Positions 17,907 through 27,893 of a DNA stretch of 64,000 nucleotides are shown here, piece after piece; position 1 is the first letter of the stretch, and each line of letters starts with the position of its first letter. This DNA is from Candidatus Proximibacter danicus. GTDB taxonomy: Bacteria; Pseudomonadota; Gammaproteobacteria; Burkholderiales; Rhodocyclaceae. The DNA lies in contig JADJUC010000028.1 in NCBI GenBank assembly GCA_016710885.1, positions 62,001-126,000 on the forward strand, read 5' to 3'. A model generated the notes under the pieces. It searched no databases and was not told the DNA's origin. It saw only the letters and a list, made by a program, of their open reading frames with translations. The translations under genes were made by a program, and so were the position numbers.

Positions 17907-20056
17907 AGGTGCTGCTGATTGTTGCCGCCGCCTTCGGCGCCATCCTTCTCTTCCTCCTGGCCTCCGCCAGTGCCAATACGGCCCTGTTTGCCAGACACTA
18001 TCCGTGGCTGATCGGGCTCAACGTCGTTGTCGCCCTGTCGCTGCTCTCGTTGGTTGGCTGGCAGTTGCGCCAGTTGTGGCAGGAGCACCGCCAAAAGGTT
18101 TTCGGTTCGCGCCTCAAATTGCGGTTGATGTTCATTTTCGGCCTCATGGCGGTTTTGCCCGGCGCCTTGATCTACGGGGTTTCCGTTCAGTTCCTGACCA
18201 AGAGTATCGAGAGCTGGTTCGATGTGCGCGTCGAAAAAGCGCTGGAATCCGGGCTTAACCTTGGCCGCAGCGCGCTCGATGCGCAGCTTGCCGAGTTGAT
18301 GGACAAGGCGCAGAGCGTTTCGCTTGAGCTGGCCGATTACCCGGAAAACCAGCGTCGCGGCCAACTAACCCGCTTGCGTGAGCAGGCCGGTTCGGAAACG
18401 GCGGCCATTTTCACGCTTTCCGGGCAACTGCTGGTCAGTGCCACCAGCGGCCTGAGTTCGCCGATACCGCCCCTGCCGTCTGGAACCCAACTGCAGCAGG
18501 CCCGTGTTGGTCGCGGCATCGGCTCGATCGAGGGGGACGCCGATCGTCTTTATGTACGTGCGCTGGTACCGGTGGCCTCGCGAGGCCTTGGTTCCGACCT
18601 TCGTCTGCTACAGCTTTCACATGCCGTGCCGGCAGGCGTGGCACAGAATGCCGAGGCAGTGCAGGAGGTCTATCGCGACTACCAGGAACTCTCCCTTGCA
18701 CGCGGTGGCCTGACCCAGATCTATGCGCTGACCCTGACCCTGACAGTCCTGCTTGCCCTCTTCGCCTCCTTTGCCCTGGCCTTCGTCATGGCCAGGCGCC
18801 TGTCGGCGCCGTTGTCGATCCTCGCCGCCGGTACCGAGGCCGTCGCGGCAGGCGATTACACGCCGCGCGAAGCCATTTACAGCCGTGACGAGCTTGGTGT
18901 GCTGACCCAGTCCTTTAGCCAGATGACCCGCCAGCTCGACGATGCCCGCAAGGAAGCGGAGCGCCACCGGGCCGAGGTTGAATCCGGTCGTGCCTATCTT
19001 GAATCGATTCTCGCCAACCTGTCGGCCGGGGTTCTGGTGTTCGATCGTCGTTTCGTGCTGCGCAACGTCAATGAAGGCGCGTTGAACATCCTCGATGACA
19101 ATTTCAACGGGCTTTTTGCGACCGCCGTCGACGTCTGGCCGCGTCAGCAAATTCTCGGTAATGCCATTCGCGAGGGATTCGCGGGGCGCGGCGGCAACGA
19201 GTGGCACAGCCAGCTCGAACTCGAGCGACCGAACGGCATGCCGCAGGTACTCCTGCTGCGCGGGTCGAAGCTGCCGGAGGGCAGTGGCGGCGGCTACGTA
19301 GCCGTTTTCGACGATGTCACTCGCCTGATTGCCGCCCAGCGCAGCGCCGCCTGGGGAGAGGTCGCGAGACGTCTGGCGCACGAGATCAAGAACCCGCTGA
19401 CGCCCATCCAGCTCTCTGCCGAGCGCCTGCAGATGAAGCTGGCCGACAAGTTGGCCAACGGGGACGCCGATTTCCTCAATCGTGGCACGCAAACCATCAT
19501 CAATCAGGTGCAGTCGATGAAGCGCATGGTCGATGACTTCCGCGACTACGCGCGCATGCCGGCCCCCGAAGTGGCGCCGCTTGATCTCAACGACCTTGTC
19601 GGCGAGGTGCTCGGGCTTTATGAAACCTCGCATGCCGAGGTTGTTGTCAATCTCGCGGCAGACCTGCCGCCGGTACTCGGCGATGCAACGCAGATGCGCC
19701 AGATCATCCACAACCTCCTGCGCAATGCCGAAGACGCGCAGGAAGGCAAGGATGGGGCACATATTGAAATATGCACCCGACGTCTTGGCGAGCAGGCCGA
19801 GCTGAGCGTTGCCGATGCCGGGCCCGGCTTTCCCGCCGAGATCATGGCGCGTGTCTTCGAGCCTTATGTCACCACCAAGGCCAAAGGTACCGGCCTCGGG
19901 CTGGCCATCGTCAAGAAAATCGTGGACGAACACCACGGCACCATCGACATTACCAACCGCCAACCGGTCGGCGCGCAGGTCAGTATTCGCCTGCCGCTGG
20001 TACTGGAAGCGCAAGCAGGAACGAGAAACGAAAATGGCACAGATACTGGTCGTTGA
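17903..20056 (+). CDS. ntrY: Sensor histidine kinase NtrY
   Basis: A 717-residue membrane sensor kinase. Two hydrophobic segments at about 5-25 and 35-55 and a third at about 75-95 precede a periplasmic-type sensing region, then another membrane span near 280-300, a HAMP linker (ARRLSAPLSILAAGTEAVAAGD), a PAS domain, and the HisKA H-box RLAHEIKNPLTPIQLSAERL. The HATPase domain has the N box (HNLLRNAEDAQ), G1 (DAGPGFP) and G2 (KGTGLGLAIVKKI). It should phosphorylate NtrX, encoded next with a 23-base overlap. The signal sensed is not visible; NtrY has been linked to nitrogen and redox control in other bacteria. Confidence 0.93.
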   Translation: MKVLLIVAAAFGAILLFLLASASANTALFARHYPWLIGLNVVVALSLLSLVGWQLRQLWQEHRQKVFGSRLKLRLMFIFGLMAVLPGALIYGVSVQFLTKSIESWFDVRVEKALESGLNLGRSALDAQLAELMDKAQSVSLELADYPENQRRGQLTRLREQAGSETAAIFTLSGQLLVSATSGLSSPIPPLPSGTQLQQARVGRGIGSIEGDADRLYVRALVPVASRGLGSDLRLLQLSHAVPAGVAQNAEAVQEVYRDYQELSLARGGLTQIYALTLTLTVLLALFASFALAFVMARRLSAPLSILAAGTEAVAAGDYTPREAIYSRDELGVLTQSFSQMTRQLDDARKEAERHRAEVESGRAYLESILANLSAGVLVFDRRFVLRNVNEGALNILDDNFNGLFATAVDVWPRQQILGNAIREGFAGRGGNEWHSQLELERPNGMPQVLLLRGSKLPEGSGGGYVAVFDDVTRLIAAQRSAAWGEVARRLAHEIKNPLTPIQLSAERLQMKLADKLANGDADFLNRGTQTIINQVQSMKRMVDDFRDYARMPAPEVAPLDLNDLVGEVLGLYETSHAEVVVNLAADLPPVLGDATQMRQIIHNLLRNAEDAQEGKDGAHIEICTRRLGEQAELSVADAGPGFPAEIMARVFEPYVTTKAKGTGLGLAIVKKIVDEHHGTIDITNRQPVGAQVSIRLPLVLEAQAGTRNENGTDTGR

Positions 20057-21287
20057 CGACGAAGTCGGCATTCGCGAGCTTCTTTCAGAGATTCTCGCTG
20101 ACGAAGGACATACCGTCTGGTTGGCAGAAAATGCCACGGCAGCGCGCAAGGCGCGTGGCGAAAGACGCCCCGATCTCGTGCTTCTCGATATCTGGATGCC
20201 GGACACCGACGGAATTTCCCTGCTCAAGGAATGGTCGGCGGCCGGTCTGTTGACGATGCCGGTGGTGATGATGTCAGGGCACGGCACCATCGACACTGCC
20301 GTCGAAGCCACCCGCATCGGCGCCGCAGAATTCCTGGAAAAACCGATCGCCCTGCAAAAGCTTCTATCCACCGTCAAGAAAGCCCTGAAGCACGAGGTCG
20401 CACCAGCCAAGGCGCCGCTGACCCTTGACGCCTTCGTCCGATCGCCGCTGATCAAGGATCTGCGCAAGCGTCTGGAGCAGGCGGCGGCCAAGACCTCGAT
20501 GCTGCTGCTCAAATCAGCCTCCAGCGCCATCGCCGAACTGTGCGCGCGTTCGCTGCAGGCGCCGCATGCGCCCTGGCTGGATCTCGCAGCCGCCGGCGGG
20601 CCGCTGACACAGGAGATGCTGCAGAACGCCTCTGGCGGCATCCTCTTTGCCGCCGATCTGGCCGCCATGGGCAAGTTGCAGCAGATGAACCTGGCTTTTG
20701 CCATCGACCGTCTGGAAAAGCACAATGTCATGCTGATCTGCGGCACCACCAAGCCCCTTCCAGCGCTGGCTGAAGCCGGCTGGGACGCGGCGGTGCTGGC
20801 GCGTGTGGCCGAAGTCTGGCTGGCGCTACCCCAGTTGTCGGCGCACGCCGACGAAATTCCCGAAATCGCCGCCTTGCTGCTGACCCACCTGGCCGAGCGC
20901 GGCGAAGTCCCGGCGCGGCGTTTCGCCGTCGGTGCGCTCAATGCACTGCGTATCCACCGCTGGCAGGGAGACTGGCCGGAGCTGCAGGCCGCCGTCAAGA
21001 ACCTGGCGCTGTCGGCGCTCGATGAAGAGATCGTTGCCGAAGACGTCGCGCGCATCCTGCAGACCGAGTTGCGCGAGACCAGCGAAGCCCCCAGTCTTCT
21101 CCCCTTCTTCGAACAGCCGCTGCGTGAGGCGCGCGATGCCTTCGAGCGCCTCTATTTCGAACATGCGCTGCGCCTCGAAGGCGGCAACATGACCCGCGTG
21201 GCCGACAAGGCGGGGCTGGAGCGTACGCACCTTTACCGCAAACTGAAGCAGCTCGGTATCCAGATCGGCCGGCGCGGCGAAGAGTAA
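20034..21287 (+). CDS. ntrX: Response regulator NtrX with degenerate ATPase domain
   Basis: A 417-residue NtrC-like regulator. The receiver domain is intact: acidic D8/D9, phospho-acceptor D52 in LLDIWMPDTDG, the MSGHG loop and K103. The C-terminal Fis-type helix-turn-helix (EGGNMTRVADKAGLERTHLYRKLKQL) is also intact. The central domain aligns only loosely: the Walker A motif (GxxGxGKE) and the sigma-54 contact motif GAFTGA are both missing, although traces such as LQQMNLAFAIDRLEKHNVMLICGTTKP remain. It therefore probably cannot hydrolyse ATP or activate sigma-54 and is likely to act by DNA binding alone. ATG 20034 lies inside the end of ntrY. Confidence 0.9.
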   Translation: MAQILVVDDEVGIRELLSEILADEGHTVWLAENATAARKARGERRPDLVLLDIWMPDTDGISLLKEWSAAGLLTMPVVMMSGHGTIDTAVEATRIGAAEFLEKPIALQKLLSTVKKALKHEVAPAKAPLTLDAFVRSPLIKDLRKRLEQAAAKTSMLLLKSASSAIAELCARSLQAPHAPWLDLAAAGGPLTQEMLQNASGGILFAADLAAMGKLQQMNLAFAIDRLEKHNVMLICGTTKPLPALAEAGWDAAVLARVAEVWLALPQLSAHADEIPEIAALLLTHLAERGEVPARRFAVGALNALRIHRWQGDWPELQAAVKNLALSALDEEIVAEDVARILQTELRETSEAPSLLPFFEQPLREARDAFERLYFEHALRLEGGNMTRVADKAGLERTHLYRKLKQLGIQIGRRGEE

Positions 21288-21377
21288 ACTTGTGGGTGGC
21301 CATGAGGATTCGGCCAGTCGGCGCAATCATTCCGGCATCAGCCGGCGCGGTTGCCAGCAGCGGATTCAGGGGGAAGC

Positions 21378-22808
21378 ATGAAAATCATCATTCTGGGTGC
21401 CGGTCAGGTTGGGGCCAGCGTTGCCGAAAGCCTGGTCTCGGAAGAAAACGACATCACCATCGTCGATACCGATGCTGTGCGACTGGCCTACCTGCAGGAC
21501 CGTCTCGACCTGCGCACGGTGATCGGCAATGCCGCCCATCCCTCAGCCCTGCGCGCGGCCGGTCTGGAAGATGCCGACCTGCTGATCGCGGTAACGCAGA
21601 GCGATCAGACCAACCTCGTCGCCTGCAAGCTGGCGCACAGTCTGTTCAACGTGCCGACGCGTATCGCCCGGCTGCGCGCTTCCGATTTTCTGGAAAACGA
21701 GGCGCTGCTATCCACCGACAACTTTGCGGTGGATTACGCGCTCTGCCCCGAGCAGGTCATTACCGACTACATTGCCCGCCTGGTCGAGTTCCCGGAGGCC
21801 TTGCAGGTCCTCGGGTTTGGCGATAACCGGGCAACCATGGTGGCGGTACGTGCGTATGCCGACGGCCTTCTTGTCGGCAAGCCGATCCGCGAAATGAGCC
21901 GGCACCTGACCGAAAGCATTGGTGCGCGCATTGCCGCGATCTATCGCCGCGATCGCCCGATCACGCCGACGGGCGACACCGTGATCGAGGACGGTGACGA
22001 AGTTTTCGTGCTGGCCGCCGATGAACACATTCGCCGGGTGATGCGCGAACTGCGGCGCATGATGCGGCCCGTCAGCCGGGTGATGATCGCCGGTGGCGGC
22101 AACATCGGCCATCGCGTCGCGCAGGCGCTGGAGGGAACCTGTACGGTCAAGATCCTCGAAACGGTCAAAGCCCGTGCCGAATTCATCGCTGGTCAGGTCA
22201 AATCGGCCCTTGTCCTTTCGGGCGATGCCACCGACGAGGACCTGCTGATGACCGAGGGCATCGAGGAAATGGACCTTTTCCTCGCGCTGACCAATGACGA
22301 CGAAGACAACATCATGGCCGCATCGTTGGCCAAGCGCCTCGGTGCCCGGCGTGTCGTGGCGCTGATCAACCGCCGGGCCTATGCCGATCTGGTGCAGGGC
22401 GGGCCGATCGACATCGCCATCTCGCCGGCGCAGGTTTCCATCGGCTCCCTGTTGGCACACGTGCGCCGGGGCGATGTGGCCGAAGTGCACAGTCTGCGCC
22501 GAGGCGCCGCCGAGGCACTGGAAATGGTGGTGCACGGTGACGAAAAGAGCTCCAAGGTTGTCGGCAAGCGTGTCGGCGACCTGCCGGTGATTCAGGGGGC
22601 CGTGCTCGCAGCCATCGTGCGCGACCTCGACAAGTGGGAAGACATTGGCTACGAAGGCAACATGCTGCGCAAGCGGCGTGGCCACGTCGTCATTGCCCAC
22701 AAGGAGGAGCGTATCCGCGCTGGTGACCACGTCATCGTTTTCTGCCTCAACAAAAAAGTGGTCAAGAAAGTCGAAAAGCTTTTCGCCGTCGGCTTTCATT
22801 TTTTCTGA
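21378..22808 (+). CDS. trkA: Trk potassium transport regulator TrkA
   Basis: A 476-residue cytosolic protein with two RCK units, each a Rossmann NAD-binding domain (MKIIILGAGQVGASVAESL and VMIAGGGNIGHRVAQAL) plus a TrkA-C domain. It gates the TrkH potassium channel by nucleotide binding. The start at ATG 21378 has GGGGGAAG just upstream. trkH follows after 22 bases, making a complete TrkAH potassium-uptake pair. The 90-bp gap after ntrX shows no clear terminator, so co-transcription with ntrYX is possible. Confidence 0.95.
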   Translation: MKIIILGAGQVGASVAESLVSEENDITIVDTDAVRLAYLQDRLDLRTVIGNAAHPSALRAAGLEDADLLIAVTQSDQTNLVACKLAHSLFNVPTRIARLRASDFLENEALLSTDNFAVDYALCPEQVITDYIARLVEFPEALQVLGFGDNRATMVAVRAYADGLLVGKPIREMSRHLTESIGARIAAIYRRDRPITPTGDTVIEDGDEVFVLAADEHIRRVMRELRRMMRPVSRVMIAGGGNIGHRVAQALEGTCTVKILETVKARAEFIAGQVKSALVLSGDATDEDLLMTEGIEEMDLFLALTNDDEDNIMAASLAKRLGARRVVALINRRAYADLVQGGPIDIAISPAQVSIGSLLAHVRRGDVAEVHSLRRGAAEALEMVVHGDEKSSKVVGKRVGDLPVIQGAVLAAIVRDLDKWEDIGYEGNMLRKRRGHVVIAHKEERIRAGDHVIVFCLNKKVVKKVEKLFAVGFHFF

Positions 22809-22830
22809 TTAAACGGGCAGGCTGCGACCC

Positions 22831-24294
22831 ATGCGACATTTCCAGGTACTCAACGCACTGGCCGTCATCATCGGCATCTTTGCCTTGACCATGCTATTGC
22901 CGCTTGGCGTCTCGTGGTACTACCGCGACGGCGCCGAGTTTGCCTACGACGAAGCGATGCTGCTGGCGCTGGGGAGCGCCGCCCTGCTCTGGCTGGCAAC
23001 GCGTCGCCGTCGCCGCGATCTGACGGTACGCGACGGCTTTCTATTGGTCGTACTGACCTGGGCCGTGCTGCCGATTTACGCCGGCTTGCCGCTCTATCTG
23101 CACATCGAAGGCTTGAGTTTCACGGACGCCTATTTCGAAGCCGCTTCGGGCCTGACTACGACAGGGGCCACGGTACTTACCGGGCTCGATCAGTTGCCAG
23201 TGTCGATCAATCTCTGGCGTATGCAGTTGCATTGGCTGGGTGGAATGGGCGTCATCGTGCTGGCTGTCGCCGTACTTCCCCTGCTCGGCATCGGCGGCCG
23301 GCAGATGTTCAAGGCCGAAACGCCCGGCCCGATGAAGGAGTCGCGCCTGACCCCGCGCATCGCCGAAACGGCGCGCGGGCTTTACGTCGTTTATGTCTTG
23401 CTGACCGTCGCCTGTGGTGCTGCCCTTTACTACTTCGGCATGCGCGATATGGATGGCTGGGACGCGGTCATGCACGCCTTCTCGATCATGGGGTTGGGCG
23501 GGTTTTCAAGCCGCGACGCCAGTCTTGGCCATTACGGCAGCCTGCAGCTCGAACTGGTGGCGATGACCTTTGCCCTGTTTTCCGGCATCAACTACGCCAC
23601 GCACTTTCTCGCCCTGCGCTCGCGCAGCCTCAAGCCCTACCGCAACGACAGCGAACTCCCCTATTACGCGGGCGCGCTGACAGCCAGCATTCTCGGCCTG
23701 ACCGCCTATCTGATGTATTCCGGCGCCTATGACGAGGTGGGTACCGCCTTGCGCCATGTCGCCTTTCACAGCATCTCGCTGGCGACTTCGCTTGGTCTGG
23801 CCACAATGGACTACACCGTGTGGCCGATGTTTGCCCAGTTGTGGATTCTTTTCCTCGGCAGTTTTGTCGCGTGCGCGGGCTCAACTGGCGGCGGCATCAA
23901 GATGATGCGTGCCGTCATCCTCTACAAGCAGCTTTTCCGCGAACTGCTGCGTGCCATGCACCCCGCAATTGTCCGGCCGGTCACCCTCGGTGGCCAGGCA
24001 GTTGCCGAGCCGGTATTGCATGCCGTCCTCGGGTTTTCCTTCATCTACATGGTGAGCATCGTATCGCTGACGCTGATTCTCTCTGCCAGCGGCCTTTCGA
24101 TTGTCACCGCCTTCTCGGCGGTCGTCGCCTGCATCAATAACACCGGCCCAGGCCTCGACGCGGTAGGCCCGGCGACAAATTACAGTGTACTCACCGATTT
24201 TCAGACTTGGGTGTGCGCCTTCACCATGATTCTCGGCCGGCTCGAATTGTTTACGCTGCTCGTGGTGCTGATGCCCGCGTTCTGGCGGAAATAG
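22831..24294 (+). CDS. trkH: Trk potassium transporter membrane subunit
   Basis: A 487-residue membrane protein of the TrkH/KtrB family with about ten hydrophobic segments arranged as four M1-P-M2 repeats. Pore-loop signatures are visible: EAASGLTTTGATVLTGLD in the first, SIMGLGGFSSRDASLGHYGS in the second, GSTGGGIKMMRAVILYKQ in the third and ACINNTGPGLDAVGP in the fourth. It imports K+ together with TrkA. It lies directly after trkA, so the pair is probably one transcript. Confidence 0.95.
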   Translation: MRHFQVLNALAVIIGIFALTMLLPLGVSWYYRDGAEFAYDEAMLLALGSAALLWLATRRRRRDLTVRDGFLLVVLTWAVLPIYAGLPLYLHIEGLSFTDAYFEAASGLTTTGATVLTGLDQLPVSINLWRMQLHWLGGMGVIVLAVAVLPLLGIGGRQMFKAETPGPMKESRLTPRIAETARGLYVVYVLLTVACGAALYYFGMRDMDGWDAVMHAFSIMGLGGFSSRDASLGHYGSLQLELVAMTFALFSGINYATHFLALRSRSLKPYRNDSELPYYAGALTASILGLTAYLMYSGAYDEVGTALRHVAFHSISLATSLGLATMDYTVWPMFAQLWILFLGSFVACAGSTGGGIKMMRAVILYKQLFRELLRAMHPAIVRPVTLGGQAVAEPVLHAVLGFSFIYMVSIVSLTLILSASGLSIVTAFSAVVACINNTGPGLDAVGPATNYSVLTDFQTWVCAFTMILGRLELFTLLVVLMPAFWRK

Positions 24295-24389
24295 CGGTCG
24301 ACAGGGGTTCATCACCGGCCGGCGCCGTGGCGGCGCTGGCTGAAAAGGCGGATAATCTCGCCTTTCCGCAATTTCCGGCGCCGCCCATC

Positions 24390-25469
24390 ATGACCCGACC
24401 CCGCAACGACAATTTCCTCCGTGCCCTGCTCAAGGAGCCGACCGACTACACGCCGGTATGGCTGATGCGCCAGGCGGGTCGCTACCTCCCGGAATACTGC
24501 GAAACGCGCAAGCGCGCCGGCAACTTTCTCAACCTGTGCAAAAGCCCGGCGATGGCTTGCGAGGTGACGCTGCAGCCGCTGGCCCGCTACGACCTTGATG
24601 CTGCCATCCTGTTTTCCGACATCCTTACCGTACCGGACGCCATGGGCCTGGGCCTCTATTTTTCCGAGGGCGAAGGGCCGAAATTCGAGCGCCCGCTGAC
24701 CGAAGAATGGGCCATCCGCGACCTGACCGCGCCGGACCCCTTCGATCACCTGCGCTACGTGATGGACGGCGTTTCCGAAATCCGCCGCGCGCTTGACAAT
24801 TCGGTACCGCTGATAGGCTTCACCGGTAGCCCCTGGACGCTGGCCTGCTACATGGTCGAAGGCGGCTCAAGCGCCGACTATCGCAAGGTCAAGACGATGA
24901 TGTACGACCGTCCGGACCTGATGCACCACATCCTGTCGGTAACTACCGATGCCGTCATCGCCTACCTCAACGCCCAGATCGACTCCGGCGCCCAGGCCGT
25001 GATGATTTTCGACTCCTGGGGCGGCGCCCTCTCGGCGGCGGCTTACCAGGAATTCTCGCTGGCCTACATGAAGAAGATCGTCGCCGGCCTGAAGAAGGAG
25101 AAGGACGGCGAGAAAATCCCGTCCATCGTCTTCACCAAGGGCGGCGGTTTGTGGATCGAGTCGATTGCCGACATCGGTTGTACCGGGGTGGGACTTGACT
25201 GGACCATCGACATCGGCGAAGCCCGCCGCCGTGTTGGCGACAAGGTGGCGCTGCAGGGCAACCTCGACCCGAACGTGCTGTTTGCTTCACCCGAAACAGT
25301 CGCGGTCGAAACGAAAAAAGTCCTTGATAGCTACGGCCCCGGCAATACCGGCCATGTATTCAACCTCGGGCACGGGATTTCGCAATACACCCCGCCGGAT
25401 CATGTCATTGCGCTGGTGGATACCGTGCACAGCTACAGCCGCGAAATCCGCCAGAATGCAGTGAAATAA
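24390..25469 (+). CDS. hemE: Uroporphyrinogen decarboxylase
   Basis: Decarboxylates uroporphyrinogen III to coproporphyrinogen III in heme and siroheme precursor synthesis. The 359-residue protein shows both signatures: PVWLMRQAGRYLPEYCETR near the N-terminus and GFTGSPWTLACYMVEGGSS in the middle, plus the FDSWGGALS loop and the C-terminal NLGHGISQYTPP. ATG 24390 is chosen since the frame upstream (from 24207) overlaps trkH. A 390-bp intergenic region with DnaA boxes separates it from priA. Confidence 0.96.
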   Translation: MTRPRNDNFLRALLKEPTDYTPVWLMRQAGRYLPEYCETRKRAGNFLNLCKSPAMACEVTLQPLARYDLDAAILFSDILTVPDAMGLGLYFSEGEGPKFERPLTEEWAIRDLTAPDPFDHLRYVMDGVSEIRRALDNSVPLIGFTGSPWTLACYMVEGGSSADYRKVKTMMYDRPDLMHHILSVTTDAVIAYLNAQIDSGAQAVMIFDSWGGALSAAAYQEFSLAYMKKIVAGLKKEKDGEKIPSIVFTKGGGLWIESIADIGCTGVGLDWTIDIGEARRRVGDKVALQGNLDPNVLFASPETVAVETKKVLDSYGPGNTGHVFNLGHGISQYTPPDHVIALVDTVHSYSREIRQNAVK

Positions 25470-25859
25470 AAACCGAAAATTGCCAAACATCTATTGACTT
25501 ATGCACAGAATCTCCCGCGCCGAAGGTGGCGCGGGAAAAACTCCCATAAAATCAGCACGCTTGTGCTAACTACATGTTTTTAAACAACTATTAAACTGCC
25601 TTATTTTACAGCAAAGTGACAAAACCCCTTGTGGGCAGGGCAGTTAGCTCCGCAGATACAAAGCAATCCACAGAGTTATCCACAGAAATTGTGAACAACA
25701 AAAAAACTGCTTCAAGAGCAAGGGCTTGCAGCGGTTTTCAAGAAGCGGTGCGAACAAGCGGGCCTAACTGAAAGCCTTGCCAATGCTGCGGTGCAGCGAA
25801 ATTCCGATTGTTTTCGCCCGGTTCATTTCTCATAGATTTCGTTGAGCGTCATAGCCGGC
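25470..25859. promoter_or_regulatory. hemE-priA intergenic region with DnaA boxes and AT-rich tract
   Basis: No gene is visible in these 390 bases. Exact DnaA-box matches occur at 25499-25507 (TTATGCACA) and 25676-25684 (TTATCCACA), with weaker matches CAATCCACA at 25664-25672 and TGTGAACAA (reverse) at 25690-25698. An AT-rich stretch spans about 25560-25615. A hairpin (25514-25521 with 25528-25535, CCCGCGCC/GGCGCGGG) lies just after the hemE stop but lacks a T tract. The layout resembles a small origin, a DnaA-titration site or a DnaA-controlled priA promoter; which is not decidable from sequence alone. Confidence 0.55.
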
Positions 25860-27858
25860 ATGCCCATTGTTCGCGTCGCCCTCGATGTTCCCCTCCATCG
25901 CGCCTTTGACTATCAGGCCGCCGAGGCCAGCCGCGCCGATATCGGCTGCCGGGTGCGGGTGCCGTTCGGGCGACGTTCGGTCATCGGGGTCATCGTCGAC
26001 CTGCCGGAAGAGAGCGAGGTTTCGCCGGAACAGCTCAAGTCGGTCGAAGCCATCCTGCCCGAGCCCCGCCTTCCTGCCGACTGGTTCCGCCTGACCGAAT
26101 TCTGTGCCGCTTACTATCAGGCGCCGCTCGGCGAGGTCATGCTGTCCACGCTGCCCGCCGGCCTGCGCCGGCTCGACCCGCCCAAGGCGCGGTTGCCAAA
26201 ACCGAGCAAGGACCTGCCGCCCCCCACACTTGCCCCCGAACTGAATATCGAGCAGCAGGCGGCGCTGGCGGCCGTGCGAGCAGCCGGTAACGGATTCAAG
26301 CCATTCCTGCTCTTTGGCGTTACCGGCAGCGGCAAGACCGAGGTCTATCTGAGCCTGATCGCCGATGCGCTGACCAAGGGCGGCCAGGTACTGGTGCTGG
26401 TGCCGGAAATCAACCTGACGCCGCAACTCGAAGCACGGGTTGCTGGCCGCTTTCCCACCGCCGGGCTGGTCAGCCTGCACAGCGAACTGACCGAGGCCGC
26501 CCGCCTGCGCAACTGGCTGGCGGCTTTTTCCGGCAGTGCCCGCATCGTGCTTGGAACCCGGCTGTCCGTATTTACTCCCTTGCCCGACCTGGCCTTGATC
26601 ATTGTCGACGAGGAGCACGACCCCTCCTTCAAGCAGCAAGGACGGCATGCGCTACTCGGCGCGCGATGTCGCTGTTTTCCGTGCCCACGAGCGCAAGGTG
26701 CCCATCGTTCTTGGCTCGGCCACGCCTTCGCTGGAAACCTGGGCCAATGCTACGGCCAAGGAAATGCGTGGCCGCTACCAGTTGCTGACGCTGAAGGAGC
26801 GGGCCGTCGAACAGGCACGCCTGCCGACGGTGCAGCGCATCGACCTGCGCAAGGAAAAAGCCGAGGAAGGCTTGAGCGGCATCCTGCTCGAAGCCATCGA
26901 AAAGCGGTTGCTGCGCGGCGAACAGAGCCTCGTCTTCCTCAACCGCCGCGGCTATGCGCCGGTGTTGGCATGTACCGCCTGTGGCTGGATCTCGAACTGC
27001 AAGCGCTGTGCCGCCAACCTCGTGCTGCACATGGCCGACAAGCGCCTGCGCTGCCACCACTGCGGTTACGAAACCCCGGTCCCGAGAAAATGCCCGACCT
27101 GCGGCAACCAGGACATCCACCCCTTCGGTCGCGGCACACAGCGGCTGGAGGAATTCCTCGCCGAACGTTTTCCGAAAGCACGCATCCTGCGCGCTGACCG
27201 CGATGTGGCGAAAACCCGCAAGCAGTGGGAGGTGCTGGTCGAGAAGATCCACGCCGGCGAAGCCAACATCCTGGTCGGCACCCAGATGCTGGCCAAGGGC
27301 CACGACTTCCCCAACCTGACGCTGGTCGGGGTGGTTGGCGCCGATGCCGCGCTGTTCGCCGCCGACTGCCGGGCGCCGGAGCGCCTGTTCGCCCAGCTGA
27401 TGCAGGTGGCCGGCCGCGCCGGCCGGGCGCAGAAGGCCGGCGAAGTGCTGATCCAGACGCAGTACCCGGATCACCCGCTCTACGCCGCAATCGTCAAGCA
27501 CGACTACCCGGCTTTTGCAGCCAGCCAGCTGGCCGAACGCAAGCTTGCCGGTTTCCCGCCCTACAGCCACCAGGCCATGCTGCGCGCCGAGGCGCCGCAG
27601 ATGGCTGACGCCATCGCCTTCCTGGCGACAGCCCGCGCGTGGCCGGAAATTGCCACCCATCCGGCCGTGACCCTCTACGACCCGGTGCCCATGCGCATGG
27701 CGCGGCTGGCCAATCTGGAGCGCGGCCAACTGCTTATCGAATGCGCCTCGCGGCCGGCGCTGCAGGCGTTTCTTACGGCCTGGCAGCCGGCACTGGCAGG
27801 CATCAAATCACCTTCCCGCCTGCGCTGGCACCTCGAGGTTGATCCGCTGGAATTCTGA
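25860..27858 (+). CDS. priA: Primosomal helicase PriA, frame interrupted
   Basis: PriA restarts collapsed replication forks as a 3'-5' DEAH helicase that reloads DnaB. The N-terminal DNA-binding domain (VRVALDVPLHRAFDYQ) leads into Walker A FGVTGSGKTEVY, the DEEH box in IVDEEHDPSFKQQ, and the zinc-binding region with CxxC pairs (CTACGW, CKRCAA, CHHCGY, CPTCGN), then motif V/VI (LVGTQMLAKGHDF and QVAGRAGRAQ). One extra G in the GG at 26640-26641 breaks the frame; removal restores KQQDGMRYSARDVAVFRA. Restored length is about 665 residues. TTG 25842 is an alternative start. Sequencing error is likelier than real loss. Confidence 0.93.
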
Positions 27859-27893
27859 TATTTCGAGCGCTGTCAGGTGTTTTTTTGGGAAGG

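Noticed and set aside
18617..21055. 812-residue minus-strand ORF antisense to ntrY/ntrX
   Set aside because: It is the opposite-strand shadow of two clearly conserved genes in GC-rich DNA, has no recognisable domain and no ribosome site.
25513..25536. Hairpin after hemE as an intrinsic terminator
   Set aside because: The stem is followed by A-rich sequence and not T in the plus direction, and the minus direction also lacks T.
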